The notes under the pieces were generated by a model. That model saw only the letters and a list, made by a program, of their open reading frames with translations. It was not told the DNA's origin and ran no database searches. Shown in pieces: positions 14,933 to 20,487 of a stretch of DNA of 20,487 nt. The DNA comes from JAJFUB01 sp964622325 (GTDB lineage: Bacteria; Armatimonadota; Zipacnadia; Zipacnadales; UBA11051), in assembly GCA_964622325.1 (NCBI GenBank), contig CAZUOJ010000060.1, forward strand, positions 1-20,487, written 5' to 3'. The translations under genes were made by a program, and so were the position numbers. Position 1 is the stretch's first letter. Every line of letters begins with the position of its first letter.

Positions 14933-15271
14933 TAGAGCCTATGCAGGACAATGGCTTCTTTTCGGCCGAATGAAAACAAATTGAGGATAAAATGCGGGCA
15001 GGATTTGAAGGCACAGCGCGTGGCTGTGAACGGCGACACGCGCCTTTTAGTCGCAGGGGAAAAGAGCTTTCAGCGAATGCTGGCTTGCCAGGCGCTTATT
15101 ACAGTACAATTCTTCATTCTTTGCGGGCTGATAGTGCTGGCGCGGACAGAAGGAGCCAGGGCCAAATTGGCGAAAGAATACGAAACGAAAAAATGGAAGA
15201 CACTATGCTACGAATTTATGTTAAGGATGTGCTTGTTTTTGTTCTGAAAAAGAATAAATAACAGGAGGCCA
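14933..15271. other. 339-bp gap with two overlapping candidate small ORFs
   Basis: No terminator is evident after the DUF4838 stop. Two rightward frames overlap here. 14951-15247 (98 codons) has one convincing hydrophobic segment (ALITVQFFILCGLIVLA) followed by a charged Lys/Glu-rich stretch, but a poor ribosome site. 14992-15261 (89 codons) has a good GAGGA 5 nt before its ATG, but an Arg/Gly/Ser-rich composition like an out-of-frame reading. Only one, if either, is real; they could also be the two halves of a frameshifted gene. The end lies 10-24 bp before the isomerase gene, so co-transcription is likely. Confidence 0.4.
14951..15247 (+). CDS. Hypothetical 98-residue single-pass membrane protein (doubtful)
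   Basis: The better-composed of the two overlapping frames: a polar N-terminus of about 45 residues, one membrane segment (about 48-64), then a charged tail (ARAKLAKEYETKKWKT). No family is recognised. The start is poorly supported, since AGGA lies only 2 nt before the ATG. Confidence 0.27.
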   Translation: MASFRPNENKLRIKCGQDLKAQRVAVNGDTRLLVAGEKSFQRMLACQALITVQFFILCGLIVLARTEGARAKLAKEYETKKWKTLCYEFMLRMCLFLF

Positions 15272-15274
15272 ATG

Positions 15275-16681
15275 ATGGACATCAAAAAAACAACTTTTGC
15301 GCTCTTTTTTGGCAATCGGGGCTTTTTCCCGGCGTCCTTGATTGCGTCGGCGCGTGAGGAAATGCAACGCGTATTGACAGGGCTGGGACACGATGTGCTG
15401 ATGCTGGATGAAGGGGCGACACGATATGGAGCTGTGGAAACGCCCCGCGAAGGCGAAATATATGCCAATTTTTTGCGGAAAAATCGCGGCAAATACGGGG
15501 GCGTCATTTTGTGTTTGCCGAATTTTGGGGATGAGACAGGCGCCATTGCCGCATTAAAGGATTGCGGCGTGCCGATTCTCATCCAGGCCTATCCCGATGA
15601 GCTGGATAAAATGGCTCCCGCGACGCGACGCGACGCCTTTTGCGGCAAATTCTCTATAATGGATGTTTTCTATCAATATGGCCTGAAATTCACGATATTG
15701 CCGCCCCACACTGTCTCTCCCTCTTCGCCGCGTTTTGCGGAAAATGTGGATTATTTTGATCGCGTGTGCCGCGTATACAATGGAATGAAGGAAATGATTG
15801 TGGGAGCTATTGGCGCCCGCACGACTGCCTTCAAGACAGTGCGCATTGATGAGCTGGCCTTACAGCGGCACAATATCACGATGGAGACGCTGGATTTATC
15901 GGAAGTCTTTGCGCGAATGAAGGCTGTGCGAATGAATAGCAGCAAATACAAGGATAAGGCGGAACGCTTGCGCCAATATGTGTCGTGGGAAGGCACGCCC
16001 GAGGAGGCCTTCGAGACGATTGTGCGTTTGGGCGTTGTGCTGGATGATATTGTCGAGGAATATCGGCTCAACGCGCTAGGAATTCGTTGCTGGGTGGAGA
16101 TGCAGCGGCAATTGCACATTTCGCCCTGTGTGCTTTTGTCTGAAATGAACGATCGCGGCCTTCCGACGGCCTGTGAAGTGGACATTGGCAATGCCGTAAC
16201 GATGTATGGCTTGCGTCTGGCGTCAGGGAATGTGGCGACATGTCTGGACTGGAACAACAATTACGGCGAGGAAGACAATAAATGCATTCTGTTCCATTGC
16301 GGGCCTGTGCCGCAGAGCATGATGACAGCGCGGGGGCAGATTAGCGATCATTTGATTTTGGCCAATGCGGTGGGGCCCAACAGCTCCTTTGGCTGCAATG
16401 TGGGCCGCATAAAGCCGGGCGCGTTTACATTCGGCAGCATGCTGACAGAGGGCGGCCGCCTGAAGTTTTATCTGGGCGAAGGGCGCTTTACAGAGGATCC
16501 TATTCCGGAAGATTTCTTTGGCTGTGCAGGCGTGGCGGAATTTGACAATCTGCAAGAAAAGCTCCTTAAAATCGGCTATGCCGGCCATCGGCATCATACA
16601 AGCGTTACGTTAGGCCATGTAGCTGCGCCCGTCAAAGAAGCCTGGGAGAAATATCTCGGCTATGAAGTGATGCCTGTTTAG
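15275..16681 (+). CDS. L-fucose/L-arabinose isomerase-fold protein
   Basis: 468 residues. Of two adjacent ATGs, the second (15275) sits 6 nt after AGGAGG and is the better start. The N-terminal half has the alpha/beta domains of FucI/AraA-like enzymes: 'GGVILCLPNFGDETGAIAAL', then 'GVPILIQAYPDE'. The C-terminal half carries the candidate metal site: E290 in 'LLSEMNDRG', the 'ACEVDIGNAVTMYGL' segment (E301, D303), 'FHCGPVP' (H341) and C-terminal histidines in 'GHRHHTSVTLGH'. These match the 'fucose isomerase-like' proteins that interconvert aldoses and ketoses with Mn2+. It is cytosolic (no signal peptide). Sitting between the DUF4838 exoenzyme and a secreted fucosidase, L-fucose or a related 6-deoxysugar is the natural candidate substrate (inference). 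Confidence 0.85.
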   Translation: MDIKKTTFALFFGNRGFFPASLIASAREEMQRVLTGLGHDVLMLDEGATRYGAVETPREGEIYANFLRKNRGKYGGVILCLPNFGDETGAIAALKDCGVPILIQAYPDELDKMAPATRRDAFCGKFSIMDVFYQYGLKFTILPPHTVSPSSPRFAENVDYFDRVCRVYNGMKEMIVGAIGARTTAFKTVRIDELALQRHNITMETLDLSEVFARMKAVRMNSSKYKDKAERLRQYVSWEGTPEEAFETIVRLGVVLDDIVEEYRLNALGIRCWVEMQRQLHISPCVLLSEMNDRGLPTACEVDIGNAVTMYGLRLASGNVATCLDWNNNYGEEDNKCILFHCGPVPQSMMTARGQISDHLILANAVGPNSSFGCNVGRIKPGAFTFGSMLTEGGRLKFYLGEGRFTEDPIPEDFFGCAGVAEFDNLQEKLLKIGYAGHRHHTSVTLGHVAAPVKEAWEKYLGYEVMPV

Positions 16682-16761
16682 CTCCTGTGTTTGTTCGCGG
16701 ATGATAAGCTAACATAAAGACATCTCGCAGAACACAGGCCCTGGAAAAAGATGTGTATTGT

Positions 16762-16798
16762 GCCTGCGCAGGCTTTGTGGCTTTCTGAAGAATATAAT
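16762..16798 (+). promoter_or_regulatory. Palindrome next to a perfect -10 box upstream of the fucosidase
   Basis: GCCTGCGCAGGC (16762-16773) is a perfect 12-bp palindrome. TATAAT stands at 16793-16798 without a -35 match at 16-18 bp spacing. The palindrome overlaps the -35 position, as expected of a regulator-dependent promoter. The start would be near 16805, giving a leader of about 64 nt. Confidence 0.4.
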
Positions 16799-16868
16799 TG
16801 TAGCGGCGGATTTCGTAAGCTATAAGCGGCAAATTGTGGGAGGGACAGATAAGGAAAGAAAGAGAAAA

Positions 16869-18560
16869 ATGCACGAGAATGCTTACAGCTGCGCTCAAAA
16901 GCTGTGCTTGCGAGGCATCTCTTGTTTTGGCTTATTAGGCAGCCTGTTTTGGGGCGTTCTATTCCTGGGAGCTGGGGGGCACGGCATGGCAGATAATCTG
17001 CCGGCTCCCCAGCAAAAAACGCTGGAGTGGTGGCGGGCGGCGCGTTTTGGCATGTTCATCCATTGGGGGCCTGTGACTTTAACAGGCCGGGAGCTGAGCT
17101 GGTCGCGCGGCGCCCCCACGCCCATTGAAGAATATGATCTTTTATATAAGCGTTTTAATCCGCGGAAATTCGATGCTAACGCCTGGGCGGCTTTAGCGCG
17201 CGACGCCGGGATGAAATATCTGATCATTACAAGCAAACATCATGATGGCTTTTGCCTGTTCAATACAAAGCAGACGGATTATAACATTATGCACACGCCT
17301 TTTGGGCGGGATGTCGTGGGGGAGCTGGCTGCCGCCTGCCGTAAAAAAGGCATACGATTCGGGACATATTATTCCGTATGCGATTGGCATCATCCGGATT
17401 TTCCGTTCACAGGTCTGGGCGGCACAATTCAGCGAGAGCGTTCCGATATTGACGCCTATACGCGCTATTTAAAGGCGCAAGTGCGGGAGCTCATCACGCA
17501 ATATGGGCCCTTATTAGTGATGTGGTTTGATGTCCCCCAGGGCTTTGACGCCGCACGCGGACAGGATGTTGTGGAATATGTGCGCTCTTTACAGCCAGAT
17601 ATTTTAATCAATAATCGCTGTGTGCATCCGGGAGATTTTCAGACGCCCGAGCAGCGTGTGGGGGCGTTTCAGATGTCTCCGCCCTGGGAAAGCTGTATCA
17701 CAATAGGCACGCAGTGGTCGTGGCGCCCCCAAGAACGCGTCAAATCTCTGACAGAATGCCTGCATCTCCTCATTCGTTGCGCAGGGGGAGATGGCAATCT
17801 GCTTTTGAATGTAGGCCCAAACGCCGAGGGCGAAATTGAGCCCGAACAGGCAAATCGGCTGCGCGAGATGGGCGCGTGGCTGCGCCATTATGGACATACG
17901 ATTTATGGGACGCGCGGCGGACCGTATAAGCCCACAGCGTGGCTGGCCAGCACGCGGCGCGGCCACACGATTTATCTGCATCTTTTGCAGGCGCGAGAAC
18001 GCGTCGTTTTGCCAGCGCTTCCCTGCCGTGTGCTAGCGGCGCAGCTTGTGACAGGGGGCGCTGTCCGTATACGCCAGGATGGCGAGCGTCTTGTGCTGCG
18101 GCTTGCCCCTGTCTCCTGGGAACAGCCAGACATAATTGTCCAGCTTAATATAGATAAAGAGGCGCTCAATCTCCCGCCGCTTGCCCTTGTAGAGGAGCTG
18201 CAGATAACAGCCTCCAATACATATCATGAGATGGCAGATTATGGCCCCGACAAGGCCTTTGATGGCAATCGCCAGACGCGCTGGGCGACAGATAACGGGA
18301 CACGCGCGGCCTGGCTGGCGATTGATTTGGGCTGGCCGCGTATCATTATGGGCGTGCGTCTTTCCGAAGCCTATCATCGCATTCGCCAATTTCAAATTGA
18401 AATAGATGAGGGCGGCGTATGGCGCCCCATTTATAGCGGCACGACTGTGGGCGAAAACTTTGAGACGCATTTTGCGCCCGTCGTGGCGCGCCGTGTACGG
18501 CTGAATATCCTGGAAGCAATAGAAGGGCCCACAATCTGGGAATTTCAGCTCTTGCCCTGA
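16869..18560 (+). CDS. Alpha-L-fucosidase GH29 with C-terminal F5/8C (CBM32-like) domain, secreted
   Basis: 563 residues from ATG at 16869, chosen because a signal peptide begins just inside it (basic n-region to about 17, hydrophobic CFGLLGSLFWGVLFLG, cleavage near HGMA). The ribosome site is weak (AAGGA about 13 nt away). The GH29 barrel spans about 45-390: 'ARFGMFIHWG' (H65), 'ITSKHHDGFCLF' (H124, H125), the nucleophile in 'LLVMWFDVP' (D221), and 'GGDGNLLLNVGPNAEGEI'. A beta-sandwich follows, then a discoidin-like domain ('ASNTYHEMADYGPDKAFDGNRQTRW', ending 'IWEFQLLP'). It removes terminal L-fucose from glycans, with retention, outside the cytoplasm. The acid/base residue is not evident by eye. 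Its stop codon lies inside the terminator stem. Confidence 0.95.
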   Translation: MHENAYSCAQKLCLRGISCFGLLGSLFWGVLFLGAGGHGMADNLPAPQQKTLEWWRAARFGMFIHWGPVTLTGRELSWSRGAPTPIEEYDLLYKRFNPRKFDANAWAALARDAGMKYLIITSKHHDGFCLFNTKQTDYNIMHTPFGRDVVGELAAACRKKGIRFGTYYSVCDWHHPDFPFTGLGGTIQRERSDIDAYTRYLKAQVRELITQYGPLLVMWFDVPQGFDAARGQDVVEYVRSLQPDILINNRCVHPGDFQTPEQRVGAFQMSPPWESCITIGTQWSWRPQERVKSLTECLHLLIRCAGGDGNLLLNVGPNAEGEIEPEQANRLREMGAWLRHYGHTIYGTRGGPYKPTAWLASTRRGHTIYLHLLQARERVVLPALPCRVLAAQLVTGGAVRIRQDGERLVLRLAPVSWEQPDIIVQLNIDKEALNLPPLALVEELQITASNTYHEMADYGPDKAFDGNRQTRWATDNGTRAAWLAIDLGWPRIIMGVRLSEAYHRIRQFQIEIDEGGVWRPIYSGTTVGENFETHFAPVVARRVRLNILEAIEGPTIWEFQLLP

Positions 18561-18594
18561 AGCTATACAGCTCCAAAGAATAGCTTCTTTTTTT
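18559..18594 (+). terminator. Rho-independent terminator after the fucosidase
   Basis: Perfect 8-bp stem GAAGCTAT (18559-18566) / ATAGCTTC (18580-18587), 13-nt loop, followed by seven T. The stem begins within the fucosidase stop codon. It separates the fucosidase from the esterase, which then needs its own promoter in the following 70 bp. Confidence 0.85.
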
Positions 18595-18663
18595 AAGATA
18601 GCTCAGATAGAAGAGAAGCACAAAGCCCCATATCGGCCTGTGGGGAACAGAAGGAGGCAGACA

Positions 18664-19581
18664 ATGCGCCGTTTCAGCCTCATCATGTGCGCCTTTGCTC
18701 TTTTAGCGGCGATGGCTTCCTGCCAGCAGCCGCAGGGCTTTACGCCGCCGCCAGATCTCGAATACAAGCCAGATGTTGTCTTTGCCACAATCAATGGCCG
18801 CGCGCTGCATATGGATATTCTGTATCCAAAGCAGCCGCCGCTTGTGCCCATGCCCGCCCTCGTCTGGATACATGGCGGGGCGTGGCGAGGCGGCTCCTAT
18901 AAGACGCCGGACCAATTCGTTTTTCTGGCCCGAGCGGGCTATTTTTGCGCCAGCATTGAATATCGCCTCAGCCAGGAAGCTATCTTCCCGGCGCAAATTC
19001 ATGATTGTAAGGCGGCTATCCGCTATCTGCGCGCCCACGCGCCCGAATATCGCCTCAATCCGGAGAAAATCGGCGTTTGGGGCGGCAGCGCGGGCGGACA
19101 TCTGGCGGCGCTTCTGGGCACATCCGGAGGCGTGGCGGAGCTGGAAGGCGATGTGGGCGGCCATCTGGAGCATTCCAGTGCTGTCCAATGTGTTGTGGAT
19201 TTATTCGGCCCTGCGGATATGACGACAATGATTTCCGATCGTGGCGAACGGATTATGATTGATCCGAAAACAGGCTGGGGCCCCGAAGAATCTCTTTTGG
19301 GCGGGCCCATTGAGGAGCGAAGGGAACTGGCGCGAATGGCCAGCCCTATCGCCTATGTGGACAAAAACGATCCGCCTTTTCTGATTATCCATGGCGAACT
19401 GGACAAAACAGTGCCGATTGTGCAATCCGAGAAGCTGGCGCAACGACTGGAAGCGGCAGGCGTGGAATGCACTTTTATTCGCGTCAAAAATGCCGGGCAC
19501 GGCTTCGGGCCCAATTGTGAGCCCTCCTTAGCGCAAATCCAGCAACTTATTCTGGCATTCTTCGACAGGCATTTGAAATAA
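18664..19581 (+). CDS. Alpha/beta-hydrolase esterase (BD-FAE-like), probable lipoprotein
   Basis: 305 residues from ATG at 18664, preceded by AAGGAGG. The N-terminus is a lipoprotein-type signal (MRRFSLIMCAFALLAAMASC, C20; the lipobox has Met at -3, slightly atypical). The oxyanion motif HGGAW is at 70-74. The nucleophile S142 sits in GGSAGG, the acid is probably D247 in 'LIIHGELDKTVP', and the histidine is H279 in 'KNAGHGFG'. This pattern and the 'DILYP' and 'IEYRLSQEAIFPAQIHDCKAAIRYL' segments match the carboxylesterase/feruloyl-esterase-like family often tied to polysaccharide breakdown (acetyl or aryl ester removal). Next to the GH29 and DUF4838 proteins, deacylation of the same glycan at the cell envelope is likely. 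Substrate not proven. Confidence 0.9.
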   Translation: MRRFSLIMCAFALLAAMASCQQPQGFTPPPDLEYKPDVVFATINGRALHMDILYPKQPPLVPMPALVWIHGGAWRGGSYKTPDQFVFLARAGYFCASIEYRLSQEAIFPAQIHDCKAAIRYLRAHAPEYRLNPEKIGVWGGSAGGHLAALLGTSGGVAELEGDVGGHLEHSSAVQCVVDLFGPADMTTMISDRGERIMIDPKTGWGPEESLLGGPIEERRELARMASPIAYVDKNDPPFLIIHGELDKTVPIVQSEKLAQRLEAAGVECTFIRVKNAGHGFGPNCEPSLAQIQQLILAFFDRHLK

Positions 19582-20136
19582 ATATCTCCGCGTCGATGGC
19601 GGCACTCTCCTCGCGGAAAGGCTTTCGCCCATTTGCTCGGAGCTTCTCTGTTAATTATTTCCTGAAAACGGCGAATTTGGCGCTTCTTAAAGCCAAGACT
19701 AAAATGTCATGAGCCTATTGCGCGCCGTAAGCGAGAAAAGGGAGGGGAACATTATAATAAAATTAATGAATTTAAGAGCCTATTTTCCTCGCTAATCGTT
19801 AGCGTCCCCTCAATTAAAGGCGAACAGGACTTTTCGTGCGTTTTGCGATTTCGGGGCAAAATTTATTTTCAGGGCGAAACGCCAAACGTCGCCTGTCAGC
19901 TACGCTTAAAAAATGTGCTTGTCCTCCTAGATTTCTTCTTTGGAAATTTCTAAATAATGCTTAAAGAAAGTAATGCCAGCGGCTCAGCGCGTCAAAGGCC
20001 AAGGCTTCCCTGTAGCTGACGGCGTTTCCTCGGGAACGAGGCGGCCTCAAAACGCTAGAAAATGTAAGCTGAAAATAAAAAAGAATAAACAGGCAAACAC
20101 ACAAAGCTCAGAAGCACTCATCGCATTGGCGTCACT
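19582..20136. other. 555-bp gene-free stretch rich in inverted repeats
   Basis: No plausible gene on either strand. Seen: AGCGAG (19730-19735) pairs with CTCGCT (19788-19793), and GAGGGGA (19742-19748) with TCCCCTC (19805-19811), in crossing order. CGCTAA-TCG-TTAGCG hairpin (19790-19804). Perfect TATAAT (19753-19758) in an AT-rich patch. TTTTGC/GCAAAA hairpin (19841-19861). GGCG-AAA-CGCC (19873-19883). A 13-bp inverted repeat with one bulge (19890-19903 with 20012-20024). CCTCG-GGAA-CGAGG with a GNRA loop (20028-20041). It could hold a structured non-coding RNA, but none of the standard ones (tmRNA, RNase P, SRP, tRNA) fits. Confidence 0.4.
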
Positions 20137-20487
20137 TTAAGCGGCAGGGGGCAAAATGCCTAATTTCTGCAAGAGGCGGCGATGGGGAGCGGGAAGAGCG
20201 AGCGGCTGCAGCGCTGCGGGAGAAAGCCAACAGGCGCGTTGATGCCGGCGGCTCTGCAATCGCCCCTGTTCGACAAATCCCTCCCAGATGGACAGGCGAA
20301 AACGGCGATTCGCCACACTATATGTATGTGTCAGTCCGCAGCAGGAATGCAGGCGTACATTAAGGCCAAAAGCTTGCTTTAGATATTCTTGCAGCGCCGC
20401 AGCAGCGTTTTGCTCTGCTGGCAGCTCGCAATGGGGCAATTCCCACAGGCCGCCCCATATGCCCTCCGGCGGACGTTGCGCCATCAG
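20137..20487 (-). CDS. mutY: A/G-specific adenine glycosylase, C-terminal NUDIX-like domain (partial)
   Basis: The frame runs off the right edge, reading in as ...LMAQRPPEGIWGGLWELP, so only the last 116 codons or so and the stop are present. 'RPPEGIWGGLWELP' is the hallmark entrance of the MutY C-terminal domain, which recognises 8-oxoG opposite A. 'CGLTHTYSVANRRFRLSIWEG' is the matching second block. The catalytic glycosylase and iron-sulfur part lies beyond the window. The first ATG in the fragment is internal and is not the true start. MutY removes A mispaired with 8-oxoguanine in base-excision repair. It is the last gene of its transcript; the T-rich leftward strand at 20069-20090 could help termination, but no clear hairpin is seen. 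Confidence 0.88.
   Translation of the reverse strand: MMAQRPPEGIWGGLWELPHCELPAEQNAAAALQEYLKQAFGLNVRLHSCCGLTHTYSVANRRFRLSIWEGFVEQGRLQSRRHQRACWLSPAALQPLALPAPHRRLLQKLGILPPAA

Noticed and set aside
16684..16738. CCTGTGTT / AACACAGG inverted repeat after the isomerase gene as a terminator
   Set aside because: The stem is 8 bp with a loop of about 39 nt and no T-run follows, so it is not a convincing terminator.
19870..20050. A possible tmRNA: a short frame ending SYA-stop with GCTTAA, and a GCTAACGAT string on the other strand
   Set aside because: The T-loop GGTTCRA and the 3' CCA are absent on both strands, and no 5' tmRNA-like GGGG..TTCGAC end is present. The tag would be followed by no recognisable pseudoknot chain.
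1..20487. CRISPR arrays, insertion sequences, integrases, attachment sites and tRNA genes
   Set aside because: Searched by eye on both strands: no regularly spaced repeats, no transposase or integrase motifs, no tRNA cloverleaf-like blocks and no terminal inverted repeats were found. A computed scan (for example tRNAscan) would settle the tRNA point.

Overview
The window is chromosomal DNA of moderate GC content from a heterotrophic bacterium that degrades glycans. Its gene families point to the PVC/Lentisphaerota-Kiritimatiellota-Planctomycetota sphere: a DUF4838 exoenzyme, a Gfo/Idh/MocA oxidoreductase, a DegT-type aminotransferase, a GYF-TM2 membrane protein, tandem PF04909 amidohydrolases and a GH29 fucosidase. 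This assignment rests on gene content only; no rRNA or other marker gene is present.

Layout. (1) 1-1687: the end of a DUF4129/DUF4350 membrane-protein operon of the MoxR/DUF58 type, read leftward, with a divergent small membrane-anchored protein. (2) 1806-2840: a zinc-dependent sorbitol-dehydrogenase-like enzyme with a TTG start, closed by a strong hairpin terminator shared with the converging cluster. (3) 7111-2996, leftward: three PF04909 amidohydrolases, a small cupin and a Gfo/Idh/MocA dehydrogenase, headed by a (TATCT)7 pentanucleotide repeat. One amidohydrolase has lost every recognisable metal ligand. (4) 7209-9108: a GYF-TM2 protein (leftward) and a divergent DegT/DnrJ/EryC1 aminotransferase. 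(5) 9228-12253, leftward: a stand-alone trpF, a GT4 glycosyltransferase and an orphan DNA methyltransferase. (6) 12363-19581, rightward: a 40-residue small ORF coupled to a secreted DUF4838 protein, an L-fucose-isomerase-like enzyme, a secreted GH29 alpha-L-fucosidase with a CBM32/F5-8C domain, and a probable lipoprotein esterase. (7) 19582-20136: a gene-free, inverted-repeat-rich stretch. (8) 20137-20487: the C-terminal end of mutY, leftward.

Working together (inference). The rightward block looks like a fucosylated-glycan depolymerisation unit: an envelope esterase and fucosidase release and deacylate sugars, and a FucI-like isomerase handles the monosaccharide. The leftward block plus the Zn-dehydrogenase and aminotransferase looks like oxidative and lactone-opening metabolism of a keto or amino sugar, or a cyclitol. 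No transporter, kinase, aldolase or dehydratase is visible, so neither pathway is complete here.

The items least explained by known families are the metal-ligand-free amidohydrolase, the pentanucleotide repeat, the 40-aa coupled ORF, the paired inverted repeats upstream of trpF, and the structured gene-free region near the right end.
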